From: Nissolia schottii
Lineage: Eukaryota > Streptophyta > Magnoliopsida > Fabales > Fabaceae
Length of the DNA stretch: 64,000 nt
Assembly: GCA_003254905.1 (NCBI GenBank)
Contig: QANU01107674.1
Location: 1-64,000 of the forward strand
Reading direction: 5' to 3'
Shown: positions 34,741 through 47,262 of the stretch, one piece after another
How the letters are laid out: every line of letters starts with the position of its first letter
How positions within the stretch are numbered: the stretch's first letter is position 1
Notes under the pieces: generated by a model
Told to the model about the DNA's origin: nothing
Database searches by the model: none
Seen by the model: the letters and a program-made list of their open reading frames with translations, nothing else
Program-made: the position numbers and the translations under genes

Positions 34741-35893
34741 TTTGTGGTGTGTGATTTTGAAGGGGGCACTATTAAAAAAATAAATGTAAGTGTTATTTAA
34801 AAAGTGAAGTGAAAAAATGAATTTTTTTAATGTGTAATTTATATATACATAATTTTTTATCATTAAATTTTTTTTTGGTTGAATTCAGCTTTTAAATTAG
34901 TTGATAAAAATTCATACATAATCTTATCCTATATAAATTACACATTAACAGATACATTCAGTTAGCTGGAGACGCGTATGCCAGGTGAACAGAGCATGGA
35001 GGTGAGATGAAGGATGCAGAGGAGTGTGTGTACGTGTCATGTAGTTCTTCTTCCAAGTTTCATCCCACCAAAGTTATATTTGAGCATAATGTTATTCTCT
35101 TTTCTTTTTTTTTATAGAGAATTATGCTATTCTCTTCTGTGGGATTGACTAAACTCTTGGATAAAGTTTAAGTGTGGTAAGTGTTTTGGAAAAAAGAAAT
35201 TTGTATAAAGATCCGGGAATAATAGAGTTATAATGTTTCTCTATTTTAGAAGTTTAAAAATTAATTTAAAATTTGTTTTTAGATATGGCATTTTTACTTT
35301 TTAATATATAATAATTAATTAAAAAATTATTCTAAAATAAATATAACTTTAATTTTATATTTTATATTTTTTTCTTTTTTTAAATATATTTATGTCCTTA
35401 CTATGTTTATTATAATTATATAATCAAAATTTGAACATTTCATTCTCATAATAGATTGGTCCTCTCATGTAATGCGCCTCCATATTGTAGTACACCAAAA
35501 CTGATAAAATACAAGAAACTGTTTTTTTTTATATTCCTTGAGCAAAAGAAAAAAAAATTCTGTACCATTATTATTTGGCATATTAGCTACTGTGTCTTTT
35601 ATTAAAAAAATTATTAGCTATTGGATTAACAATGTTGACGAAAGGAAACCAACGGTGATAGTCTCTACAAAGTAACGGTGTTGGACGTCATGAAACCCTA
35701 TCTTATAATAAATCATAAAATCAATTTTGTTTATAATTAATACAAAATTCACGAGTCACCTTCGTTAATTAGTTAAATAAATATAACTAAATAATGGCAG
35801 TTATGGTAAATCTAACATTTCACTCTTTCCTTAGTAAAATTTTTCCCAAATTACTATTCGTTGACCCTTGATATGAGGTAATATGTGGAAATC
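34741..35893. other. AT-rich intergenic region
   Basis: No gene or defined element recognised between the AGP upstream region and the putative solo LTR. Confidence 0.5.
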
Positions 35894-38800
35894 TGTAAGA
35901 ATTATTCTGTTTGGTTTTGATAAATTCTGATGACACTCAAATGATTCCTACTGATCCTTAGAATTGGATAATGAGATTAAACTGTCTGTTAAACGAAGTT
36001 CCGCTTAGTTTCAGAAGATTCCGCAGATACTAGAACAACTCCGTTTAGCTAGTAGAATCTAACATAGAATCCCAAGTCTCTGGAAACCTAACTTGTACCA
36101 GGGAAAAGTTTCAAATACCTTAGATTAGCCCCAAAACCTCACTAGGGGAAATAGGCGACAAGAGTCGATTGCAAAAATGCAAGCGGAACGGTTGTCTGCA
36201 GCCATCAGAGCTCAACGACGTATCAAAGGTATCTGTGAAGAATACTACTCCGAAGAAAAATTCACAAAAGCCTTGATTTGACCTCAATTCTATGTCAAGG
36301 GAAATTAAGGGATCGCGGCGGTATACTCAGAATATTTTTCGGACAACCGTGCGCATCGCACCGGGATTGCGAGCGACCAAACACGAGCGAAACGGGACCG
36401 AGAGAGACCCAAATCTGATTTCCCCACGTGATGGCTGCAGATTTTTCTAAGAAAAATAATAAAATAACGGTTACTATTCATTGATGTGACTTCTTATTTA
36501 TCTAACCTAATTAATTAATTAACTAATTTATTAAATTAGAAATGACAAAATGGTAATTTTGGGCAAGGGCAAAATGGGGAAAGAGGGGAAAAATCTTGTG
36601 GCTATATATAGGCATGCCATTCAGCCCATTTCCTTCACACATAGCCCTCTTAGACTTGCTGAAACTCTCCCCGTGTGCTCTGTGGTCACGCTGCGGAAAA
36701 CCTGACAGAAGCTAGGAGAAAGCTCTGTACTTGGAGGACTACTCCCCCACGCCCTCCCCATCATCCAACCAGCTTCTAAAGCCTCTAAAGAGGTGGGTAA
36801 ACTTGGCTTACTCACCCCTTGGTGGCTTATGTTTGCTTGTATCTGTTTCTGTGCGATTCTGTGTACTGATGTGCAATATGTTAGATATGCTAGGCTTAGG
36901 GTACATAGATGATTTGAATATTTTGTAAGCTTAGGTATGATGTATAATGGTTGATGGAACTTGTGGAAGAACCCCAAGAAGTGAGCACAAGCAAAGAGGC
37001 AAGGGAAAGCAAGAAAGGAAAGCAGGATGCTCAGGTTGCGCCGAGGGCGTTGAGCGGTCTTATGAACCGCTGAGCGGCAAAAGGGACCGCTGAGTGGCCT
37101 GAAGGCTGACTTGAAAAATGGTTTTAAAATGAAGTATAGGACGTGGATGGTTTCAGGGACCGTTGAGCGGACCCACAGGTACGCTGAGCGGCCTGAAAAC
37201 TTGGAGACCTAGACAGGGGTGACGAAGTGACCCAGGAATTCCCGAGGGTACCCAGACCAGGGAACGAACGTTTATGAAAACTATCTTGGGCCCATAGTTC
37301 CAACAACCATTGATTTGATGGATGTATGATGTATGTGAAACATTGCATGTAATATGTAGTATGGTATAATGCATCATGAGGACCGGGTTGTCACTTAAGT
37401 GTTAGGACAACCTTAGACAACTAGAAGTTAATCACTTAATGCTTGAAGATCATAATTGAATACTAGGGAACAAGAGATGTTCTAAGAAGGTTCCGACCAC
37501 TATGGGTTTGGTGTACCTTGAGACAAGTACATAGTTATATAATAGGAAGCCATTCTCTTGGCACGTCTATGGACAAGCCCCTCACCAGTCTCAAAAGGAT
37601 GGATTGGTCAATGATGTTAATGAAATGAAAAGAAAGAAAGAAAGCAAGAAAAGATAAATATGCATAAGGGTGACGTCACACCTAACGAATGATAATGATA
37701 AGGATGATGATATACGAGTCCACGCTTGGTTGCGTCAAACGGGAACCGATCCCCGCCATCCCAAAAGGGTGGATGGTTAACCCAATTGATGGTCGATAAT
37801 GGACCCTAGACCTTCATTAGTGGTTCGTAACCACTCAGGTGAAAGCGCATCCTGGTCGTCATCAATCTGGGAACAAAAGTGGATGTAGTCGTATGGCCAT
37901 GACTACATGGGCAAGGACTCAATGGAACAAGAAGGACGCGACCCCGGGCTCAAGTTCACCGGAAGCGTGAGAGAATCCCAATTTCCCCATGCATAAGACA
38001 TATAATGAATGAATATGTGATGAATGAATATGCGATGAATGAATATGCGATGAATGAATATGTGATGAATGAATATGCGATGAACGAATATGTGATGCAT
38101 AAGTATATGAGAAATAATTGTATGTAAGTCTATGTATTAAGTAAGTACCATCAAGAGAACGCTTGAGATGGCTTATGTATATACGCGAAGGAAGTTAATA
38201 AGCACGAGAACCTCGACACGAAAGACTAGATCCCCCAATAACCTAGTAACTTAGATAAAGCCATTCAGGACCCTAGACGAAGATAATAATCAGTAGGATG
38301 TTAGTATGCATGAACACATAGAGATCTCCTGAGCGGCCTGGTTCATAAGTGAGTTAAAGAAGTATCCTCACGCACTAAGGTACACCACTGAGGACAAACG
38401 TTCTCATCCCCAATCGCTTATGCTTCCAGGAGCAGGCGAGGGCTACAAGGAGCCATACGAGGAGCCGCACGAGGAGCAATAAAGGACCGAGTACGACCCG
38501 CAGGAAGCCGAAGTCCAGAGTGCCAAGGACCCGAGGATAAGCCAGTATAGTTTTGCCCTAGATAGACATTTTGTTATGTATTTGGAGAAGTTTGACTTGT
38601 ATATGTAACTTATTAATATACTCTGTGTTTGTTATAATTTATCTGTGATGGACCAGGTACTTGCTTACGTAAATATTTATACCATGAATGATTAACAGTC
38701 GTAAGCCCCCGGCTCTATCGTTTATATCATACTTCTTGTTCGCACGCGGCTCATATTTTATGAATAAGTAACAGAAAAATTTTAAAATGATCCATATTTT

Positions 38801-38917
38801 TCCTTAACCTAGTATTTTCGAAAGAAATAAAGGACTATAAGTATTCCCGCCAAGTGATCAACAACCTAGTGAGCATTGCGTACGACTCGAGCATAAGCAG
38901 TTAGCTAAGGCGTTACA
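35894..38917 (+). mobile_element. Putative solo LTR of a large gypsy-type retrotransposon (about 3.0 kb)
   Basis: Starts TGTAAGAATTATTCTG and ends GGCGTTACA, giving the short inverted ends TGTAA/TTACA. Composition changes sharply from the AT-rich surroundings. There is no long open frame. A TATA box (GCTATATATAGG, 36601-36612) would mark the U3 promoter. Repeated CCGCTGAGCGG-like words (37030-37200) recall LTRs of large legume Ty3-gypsy elements. No matching 5-bp target-site duplication was found at these exact ends (AAATC against GTAAA), so the ends may be misplaced or mutated. No gag-pol is nearby. Confidence 0.55.
38011..38100 (+). repeat. 15-bp minisatellite, 6 copies
   Basis: Six contiguous copies of GAATATGYGATGAAT fill exactly 90 bp. 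Copies differ mainly at the Y position (C or T). It lies within the putative LTR. Confidence 0.9.
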
Positions 38918-41900
38918 GTAAACTGATCTTGACTACATTTAATCATTTTCTTAAAATATTCAAAATCTAAATAAGCTATGTTGTAAACAATTTAGTTATT
39001 GAAAGGTAATATAGCCACGTTCATCCTACTTAGTGCTAAGTGTTTGGAGTTGTATTTGACTTCCTCTTGCGAATATAATGTCTAACATTTACTTAAGAGG
39101 ATAAAAAATGTCTGACCAATTCATCTATGTTAAAAAATAAATAATCTAGTAGTGAGAGGTTTGAGTAACATATATGCATTCTTATTCGAAATTTAAACCT
39201 CTAATTCTTATCTCCAAGTTTAACTCATTCCACAATTTCATGAAAAATATAGAGAAACTCAAATTGAAGAAATTCTTATATGGCTACAAGATCAATACAT
39301 CATATTTAAATACAATATACAATAAGAGTGAGTTTTATCATGTAAAACTCGTTTCACTAAGTAAAACTAAATAAAAGAGTATAATTTATAATAAAAATAA
39401 TAAAATTCATTTTTATTATGTGTATTTTAAAATAACGTGTTGCTGTTGTGATTGAATAATAAATTTTCCTCAAATAGACTAATGCGGTCGTGGTCAATGG
39501 TGACCGTAATAATTTGGAAAACAGCACACAACAGTTTTGTTACTAGGGTGAAATGTACCGTGTGGACCACTCATTTGGACTGTTACAAAAATTACCACCA
39601 AGAATACCTTCAAAGTTAGGTAATCAGTGTTGAGGCTAGTGGTTCTTGCTTGAATGCCAAATTTATGGTCGAACATTATAGGAAGAAAAATTAGGGTTTG
39701 AAGAGTCATCCATTGTGGTGGGAAAGCAATCAATATTTTTGGCTGAGAGTTCATTGAAAATTGGCTTTATGAGAGTGTATGTATTCACCAATAAGCATGA
39801 GCTTGCACAGGACAATTTCATTCCATGATTTTATCACTTCACAAAATGTAAAAATTAAAATCATCCTCGGCAATTTCTTTAAGAATCAAGATACTCTCAT
39901 CTTAAAATGAAAATCGTATTCATATTTTCATCCTTTATGGAATGATAAGTGTCACATGCATACATGAATTTTTTTTTACTAATAACGATTATCACCTTTT
40001 GAAACATAATGTAAAATCAATTTTTATAAATTGAGTTCATTCTCCATATCATGTATTGCAAAGAATTCCTTTTTTTTTAATTTCTTAAAAAATGTCCACC
40101 ATTAACATCGATAGTAACTAATTTTTTTTTGAGACTTGAAAATTACTAAAATTAATTTTAATAATAATCTTGACTTTTCTCAACTATTAGAGTCCTTTTA
40201 TAAACTTACTGTGGCCAGGAATGAATATGGTGTTTTTTTTTAAAATAAAAATAAAAAATAAAAGAAAAAAGGGGGAAGGAAAGCAATATAAATGGAATGC
40301 ATGGTGCAGGGGGCATGGCATGAGTTGTTCACATGATGAACTTGAATGATAATTAATTAGTCTATGGTCCCCTAGTAAATAAGAATACCTGCCATCCCAT
40401 GTTATTATTCCAACGATGCTACATGCACTATATGGACACATCACACATCAACGCCTGAAGTGGACATCAAACAAAAAAACAAACAGAGATACTGATAAAA
40501 GATGGATCGGGAGAGAGAAATATGGTGAAGTTGTTCACATTTCAAACTTCTAACTTCAAAATTTGTAACATATGACTTGCTTGTTTTTTAGGCTTTTAGC
40601 CAATAAATAGGGGTAAATCAAAATTAATTGGCAATTTTGTTCGTTAGAAAACTTTTTGACTCAAAATCTTTGAATGGCAGGGGGGATGATGCACATAATT
40701 ATGAGATTGGGGGGGGGGGGGTGGTCCGGGGAGAGCAAAATGATTATAACATATGGGGTTGGGAATCACAAAGCATAGAGCACAATTAGTGACAATTTTA
40801 TGTGCAAGCAAATTCCACAATCCTCGCCTAAAGGGAACACACAGCAACACTTATTATACCCTCGTGCCGTTGTGTGCCTCCGAAAGCAAAAAAGAAAATG
40901 GAAACATGAGGTAGACAATGATGAGATGCATGGGGTTGATTTACCCTATGCATTCTCTTAAGTCAATTTGCATTGTCAACCAGCAACTTTAATTAACATA
41001 ATTATCAATGAAAAAAGCTTTATCAAATTTGGAGCTCCTTTTTAGGTTTTTAGTATTCAAAATCGTAGGGCTAAATTCTTCCTTTTCAAATCCTCTCATG
41101 CATGATATGGATTGATGATTAGTTAGGTCCCATAGGTGACGGGGCCTTTTCACACTTTAGATTAATTTAAGACAAAAGGTGTTTTGTTTGGAGTTTTTTT
41201 AATCATTTTTTCTTAATAACGTTAACTTAATAGTACCTTGAAGGTTTTGTCTTGTGGGAAGTGAGATAAAAGTTCATGTCATTGTCAAATAACGATGTTT
41301 AGACCTTTGTTAATTGCATTCTCATTTGGCAAACCCAAATTTGATTGGTGATTTTCTGAATTTCAATAGTACTACTACTATTGGAGAGAAGAATATGACT
41401 GTTAAACAAATGTCAACATTTTTCATCAAAAATTAATGAAAATATATTCCGAAAATATCATTGAGCTGTTTAATAATTATACACAAAAATGACGGTGACA
41501 TTATTAATGCTTGTATATAATTGTTCTTTTATGGCTTTGTCTCAATTTAAACATAAAAGGACTTCAGTTTGAGTTTAGAATAATTATACTAGTAAATGCC
41601 TAAACAGTTATAGTACTACTTTACCTACATCTATGCACCAGTGCTATATAACTATTAATGCAAGTCGTCACAGTACAGGTAGTTGCATTCGGTTTTTGAA
41701 TTTTGATGTTCCGTTTTATAACTCGTTGTACCCAAATTGAACCAATTCTAAAATTGTCAATTGCTTTAATTAAAAAACTGAACCACTTCTACAATTGTAA
41801 CAAAATTATCTCTGCAAGAAATGTATATTACCATTAATATTCACTCATTCTTTTCATTTTAACCACAATAAAGGATACGGAAGATAACAAGAAAGATAGC

Positions 41901-42095
41901 TGAAACACATATATGGTTGAGTAAACCACCTGGATTCCTTAATGAAACTCTTCACTACCTCCTCCATTATCGATTAGTCCATTTGAATTATACATAAATA
42001 TTAAAAATGTGATTGAAAATCATAATACTTAAAAGAGTTGCTCCTATTTAATACATTGATTTCATTTTCTTTCTTATCCTTACTCAATTACTTTT
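38918..42095. other. AT-rich intergenic region
   Basis: No family recognised. A G13 run lies at 40709-40721. An 86-codon open frame at 39494-39754 (-) resembles nothing I know and has no intron or promoter support. Confidence 0.5.
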
Positions 42096-42497
42096 GCTGA
42101 GCTCTGTAGTGCGTTTGCTAGCATTTCTTGGGCAGTCCTTGGAAGTTTTCAGCGATTAATCATTGAGTTAGACTCCAAGAATATGGTGGGTTTTATACAT
42201 AATCTCCCTGATCCCAGCCGTCCTTGTTCTCCTCTTATCAAAGCAATTCAGGCTGTTATTGATGGAGATTGGATTGTCTAGGTTAGACATGTCTACAGAG
42301 AAGCAAATTATTCTATGGATTGCTTGGTCAAACATGATCATAGTTTACCTTTGGATTTCTATGCTTTTGATAATATGCTTAATTTCCTTTCACTTGCTTT
42401 GTTTGTCGATAGGGTCGGAACTTTGATTCCCCATGTTGAGGGGGTGTATTTTTTTTTTCCTTCTTTTTGTTTTGGGCATTTCTGCCCCACCGTTTAG
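42096..42497 (+). pseudogene. RNase H-like fragment of a non-LTR retroelement
   Basis: The translation shows the plant RVT_3-type RNase H pattern: AEL at the start, RLIIELDSKNMV, SPLIKAIQAVI, WIV, then VRHVYREANYSMDCLVKH. A TAG stop interrupts the frame between WIV and VRHVYREAN. The reverse transcriptase is not present upstream. This is the 3' tail of a dead LINE, or a domesticated-type RNase H gone to pseudogene. Confidence 0.8.
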
Positions 42498-43670
42498 TAA
42501 AAATTATATAAATTTAATAAGTAGACAATTATTTGTAGAAATGTCAAAATGAAAAAGTGGATAGTTATTCAAGAATGGATGGTGTAATAGAATCGGTGGG
42601 GTTAATATCATATATGTAAGGGAGAATGTCCTATTTGGTTACTAAATTTTTCATTGATACTCACACTAATTCCTAAAAAATTCCCCTCAATTGGTCCGTC
42701 AACATTTCAAATGTTATCTTCGTTAGCCATTTTGTCTCAAATACTTAGAGACTAGTAATGATAATGTTCAAAATGCTGTGAGAGCGTTCAAGAACTAATT
42801 GAATTTTTCCCTTTTAAGGGAATTAACTAGAATATTGATAAAAGTTCACGAACTGCCTAGCACATTCCCCCAAAACATGTAATGCAACCATTCTCTTTTC
42901 GAAATTGATGGAAATTTGATTAGAAAGTTTTGTAAAACATCATATAACAAATTACGTAACTGTTGGTGGTTGTATTTACCTGACGGACAAGAATTGTGAC
43001 GACAGCTATAGTATGGATATCTATTTTGGGGTATGAATAGTTCAACAATACCCATCAAATTGGGCTGCATTAGAAAATGGACATCTTATTGTGTTGATCT
43101 CCCAACCTGTTGGGCTCAGGGCCTATAATTCTGCCATTTTGATGCAAGTTGACCAAACACATAAGCATAAGTTACCCTTCGGTCTAGAATAGTAGAATGA
43201 ATTTCGTTAGGTTAGCACAAGGGGGGCCCTTGTAGATGTTGTAGAGATGCGTTTCTTGAGAGCATTCTGCAATATAATTAATATATGGTCCCAGTTGTCA
43301 GGCCTTGTATTAAATTGAAGCCATTTCATGTTCATAACAGGCCCATTGCATTTTGGTGCCTATTACTGGAAACCAAATTTATCCAAATTGTTCTTGTAGG
43401 TGAATACTCAATTATGATTGAATTAAAGAACATTTTTTAACGACCACAAAAAAAGGACGTATTTTCTTTTTATTTCCCTTTATTACAAATGATTTAGATT
43501 TTTGGTGGTTGGTGAGGTGGGGGTGGTCCATGGGGTTGGGTGCAACATGGGATGGGGGGATGGAGATCAAGTTCCAATTGGTCCAAAATCTATCCACTAG
43601 AGCCTAAGATTTCTTCTACAGATTTGATAGTCCTACTTGGCATCCTATGAGAGACCCCTCAGATTTTCTC
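42498..43670. other. Intergenic and LHCB6 upstream region
   Basis: No gene recognised. The last few hundred bases include CCACGTCACATGT at 43671-43683 and a GATAA at 43691, words typical of light-regulated promoters; function is inferred. Confidence 0.4.
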
Positions 43671-43784
43671 CCACGTCACATGTACTCACTGATAAATCAA
43701 TCACAAGTGTGCACTTGTAAAGAAAACTTCAAACCAGCCTCAGTTTTCTAGCTACTTCCACCACAAGGCTTTTAGAGGGAGGGG

Positions 43785-43788
<4 letters not shown>

Positions 43789-43835
<47 letters not shown>
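43789..43835 (+). repeat. (GA)n microsatellite in LHCB6 5' leader
   Basis: An uninterrupted GA repeat of 47 nt ends directly at the LHCB6 start codon, so the leader next to the ATG is pure GA. Confidence 0.95.
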
Positions 43836-43841
<6 letters not shown>

Positions 43842-44801
43842 GCTACAACATCAGGTGCTGTGTTAAATGGGTTGGGATCTTCCTTCTTGTGTGGAGGAAA
43901 GAGGAGCCAAACCCTGTGGGCTTCTAGCATTGGAGGCAAAGTAGGTGCTGCTGCTGCTGTTACTCCCACAAGACTCATTGTGGTAGCTGCTGCTGCTGCA
44001 CCAAAGAAGTCATGGATCCCTGGTGTAAGAGGTGGTGGAAACTTGATTGACCCTGAATGGCTCGATGGCTCGTGAGTCCGCCCATCTGTTTACGAAAATT
44101 TTGTGTGATCTTATAACGTCATGTTTGATATATTCTAGACTAGACAATGAATAACATTAGGCTAAAATGTTAGTCATTGTGTGATCTAGAACATGTGCAG
44201 TCTCCCTTTGGAGTTTGATGGATTTCCTTTTGCTCAATGTTGCTATTGCAGGTTGCCAGGTGACTATGGTTTTGATCCACTAGGCCTAGGGAAGGACCCA
44301 GCATTCCTCAAATGGTACAGAGAAGCTGAGCTCATTCATGGAAGGTGGGCAATGGCTGCAGTGCTAGGCATCTTTGTGGGCCAGGCCTGGAGTGGAGTTC
44401 CATGGTTTGAGGCTGGTGCTGACCCCAATGCAATTGCTCCTTTCTCCTTTGGTTCCCTTCTGGGCACCCAGTTGTTCCTCATGGGCTGGGTTGAGAGCAA
44501 GAGGTGGGTTGACTTCTTCAACCCAGACTCACAGTCTGTTGAGTGGGCCACACCATGGTCCAGAACTGCTGAGAACTTTGCCAATGCCACTGGGGACCAG
44601 GGCTACCCTGGGGGCAAGTTCTTTGACCCTTTGGGCCTTGCTGGCACAATCAAGGATGGTGTTTACATTGCAGATGCAGAGAAGCTGGAAAGGCTGAAGC
44701 TTGCTGAGATTAAGCATGCTAGGATTGCTATGTTGGCTATGCTGATTTTCTATTTTGAGGCTGGACAAGGGAAGACACCCCTTGGTGCCCTTGGCTTGTA
44801 A
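43836..44801 (+). CDS. LHCB6: Chlorophyll a/b-binding protein CP24 (LHCB6), 261 aa
   Basis: A minor light-harvesting antenna of photosystem II in the thylakoid membrane, linking the M-trimer to the core. Exons are 43836-44071 and 44252-44801, total 786 nt. The transit peptide is Ala/Ser-rich (about residues 1-50), and the mature part begins around [12 protein letters not shown]. The three-helix LHC fold shows in [20 protein letters not shown] (helix B), [20 protein letters not shown] (middle helix) and [20 protein letters not shown] (helix C). The E-x2-H-x-R chlorophyll ligands EAELIHGR and EIKHAR are intact. The protein ends [12 protein letters not shown], characteristic of CP24. It is convergent with FabZ. 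Confidence 0.97.
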
Positions 44802-45274
44802 ACAACAATAATGAATGTATAGATAGTTTGAGTTGAGAGGCCAGGTTGCATATGAATCTTTGAACATAAAGAGCCAGATTTCAATAATGAAAGTTTCAAA
44901 TTCTATGTTCTAATTTTGGATGCATTCCCTTCTAACATCATTATAAATTTATGATGTAGACAGCTCATATAAATGCTTCCATTCACAAACCAAGGTGTAG
45001 TGAAAGGGATGATGATACTTGAACGGCACATGTTTTTATGTAGCCAATTTCATACAAGGTTTCAATTGTATTTGTCATGTGCAACAGAGAGAAAAAATAA
45101 TAATAGTGAAGATAGCTTGATATGCCATAAATAAACACTTAGCGAGAAATGTGAGTAGGAGAACATCAGTTCCAGTGCTAACTCTGATCTGGGATTACAC
45201 GACTTAAAAAAAAATGCTAAGACTGAAAGAAATGCAGCAAAATGACCTCTATTTTACTGAAGGGATTTCTCTAA
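44802..45274. other. Convergent spacer LHCB6 / FabZ
   Basis: 3' UTRs of the two genes. AATAATGAAAG near 44873 may serve LHCB6 polyadenylation. No gene seen. Confidence 0.5.
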
Positions 45275-46753
45275 TTATTCGCTCGCTGTGCCAGTAGCCA
45301 TCAAGAACTCACCTTCACACACAACGTCACCTCCAACATGCGCCTTCCCTTCCATCTTTGCTATCCCAAATCGCTTTTGTAGTTTAGTAAGTGTCATTCT
45401 CATAACCAAGGTGTCTCCTGCAATCACTGGCTTCCTAAACCGCACTTTGTCTATACCAGCAAAGAAGAAATTCTCACGAGAACCTCCCACTTCAGGTTGC
45501 AACATAACCAATCCACCAACTTGTGCCATCGCCTGCATCAAAAGATCTCACATTTATCAACAGTTCAATGCCAATAAAGAAGACTACAATAGAAATCATG
45601 TAAGATATCTCTGTTTCTTTTGATTACTTTCTTACTGGCCAAGAATGAGGTTGTTATAATACAAACCTATGCAGGCTCGTCTTATACAATCCTAGTTTAG
45701 AAAAGTGAGCTGTGTTTAACAGGTGAATGGAAATAATTCAGCTTAAGCTGGTGGTCATAATCACACATGATATTTCATCCCCAAAAAAAAGTAACAATAA
45801 TCATACATGATATTAAGCAGCAAATTTGAGCTTGTAGTATGTACCATAGATAATCAGTCTATTACTAAGGATTAATGTTCCTGACTAACGAAGGATAACT
45901 ATACTATAGTTGCAGCACTGCCACTTGAAGTGGGAGAAGCTCAATTTATAAAACTTTTCATGCTTCTGTCTATGTTACAAGGTATTTGAGAAATTGGTAT
46001 CTCAGGAGAGTATTAAAAGGGTTAGGCCTCAGCAATAGTGGTTAATTACCTCAACCATGAGAACACCAGGCATGATAGGCCTCTCTGGAAAATGACCAGG
46101 AAAGAAGTTGTCATTTATTGTTACATTCTTAATGGCCACAGCAGAAACTCCAGGGTTGTACTCAATCACTCTATCCACTAGAAGAAATGGAAACCTGAAT
46201 ACATGACAACCCCACACACCAAAAGAACAGAGAAAACAAATTAAGAAAAAAATGGAAAAAAGAAAAAGAAGAAAGAAAAACAAAGTCAAGTGATGAATCC
46301 CTTGTAAGAAAGAAAGAAAGAAAAAAGCTAAGAAAACCTAAAAACTAACCTGTGGGGGAGAATATCACGAATCTGATTGATGTCCAATGCGGTTGGAAAT
46401 GCAGGGTAGCCTGCAGCAACAGCGCCAAAAAAAAAAAAAAAAAAAAACCCCGAAAAACATGTTTGTAAGAAGAAAAATTGAAAATTGGAATGGGAGCAAA
46501 TTCGGGAATAATACGAGGGCAACAAAGAAGAAAAAAACATACTTAACTCAATCGGGGTGTCTTCTATTGGGCCGTTTGCAGCACCTGAAGAACAAAAAGT
46601 TGTGAACCGTGTTGCGGGCTTGGTCGTCTTTTTCCTCAATCTGGAGTTGGGGAATGTGAAAGATGAGATTTTTGGGAGAAGAGAATGGGAGGAAGGAGAA
46701 GAAGTGGGAGAGGGGAGAGAGAGGAGGGTGGTGGAGAAAGCAGAGGTGGCCAT
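45275..46753 (-). CDS. FabZ: 3-hydroxyacyl-ACP dehydratase, chloroplastic (224 aa)
   Basis: Dehydrates 3-hydroxyacyl-ACP to trans-2-enoyl-ACP in plastid type II fatty-acid synthesis. Four exons on the minus strand: 46543-46753, 46350-46410, 46050-46194 and 45275-45532, total 675 nt. The first 55 or so residues are a Ser/Thr-rich transit peptide. The hotdog domain follows from [20 protein letters not shown]. The catalytic His is in [15 protein letters not shown] (H125) and the catalytic Glu is E139 in VEAMAQVGG; intron 3 falls directly after that Glu. The length and the end [12 protein letters not shown] agree with plant FabZ. The gene is divergent from the hyccin gene and convergent with LHCB6. 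Intron 1 has an A19 run. Confidence 0.95.
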
Positions 46754-47262
46754 TGTTGAGGTGAAGAGGTTTCACTAAGTGTGAGTGTAAATGCAGAGCG
46801 CGTGTGCGGGTGAGTGCTATGAATGCATTTGTTGTGGCGAAAGGAACAAGGCTGCAAAAATGGTAATGCAACCGCCACTGCTGGTTTGCTTTGCTTTTTG
46901 TGTTGTGGGACGGTGACTCCAATGTTAGTTTGTTCAGCTACCAAATTGTTTATATTGCACGAAAACTAATCTCTACAATTAAATATCAGGATTTTACTAA
47001 TGAATGTCCCAGGGACAATCGTTAAAGAATAAGAAAAATGATTAAAAATGTAAAATTTTAACATTTTAATATATTGAATGCGTTAAAAAGGTAAATTTTT
47101 ATTATTATCATTATATGTTACGCATAATAATGAGTAAGTAGGAGGTAGTAAATGGTAATGTGATGTAGTCTCACTTGGAAATTCTCTTTAGAGAAAAGAG
47201 TCTTCGTTTGTGAGAAGAAGAAGATACCCAAAACGACGCAGTCCCGTAAACCCTCTCTGACC
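46754..47262. promoter_or_regulatory. Shared divergent promoter region, FabZ and hyccin
   Basis: Only 509 bp separate the start codons of two genes transcribed away from each other. The region must hold both promoters and leaders. A short AT-rich part (46980-47130) lies in the centre. No clear TATA box in either direction was identified. Confidence 0.6.

Noticed and set aside
34074..34863. Open frames running through the N gap
   Set aside because: They consist mostly of unknown bases.
37124..38100. Short minus-strand frames, one with repeated His/Ile
   Set aside because: They come from the minisatellite and the LTR-like block and show no domain.
46387..46944. Several open frames on both strands over FabZ exon 1
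   Set aside because: Shadow frames of the transit-peptide exon and promoter; only the minus-strand frame joins the hotdog exons.
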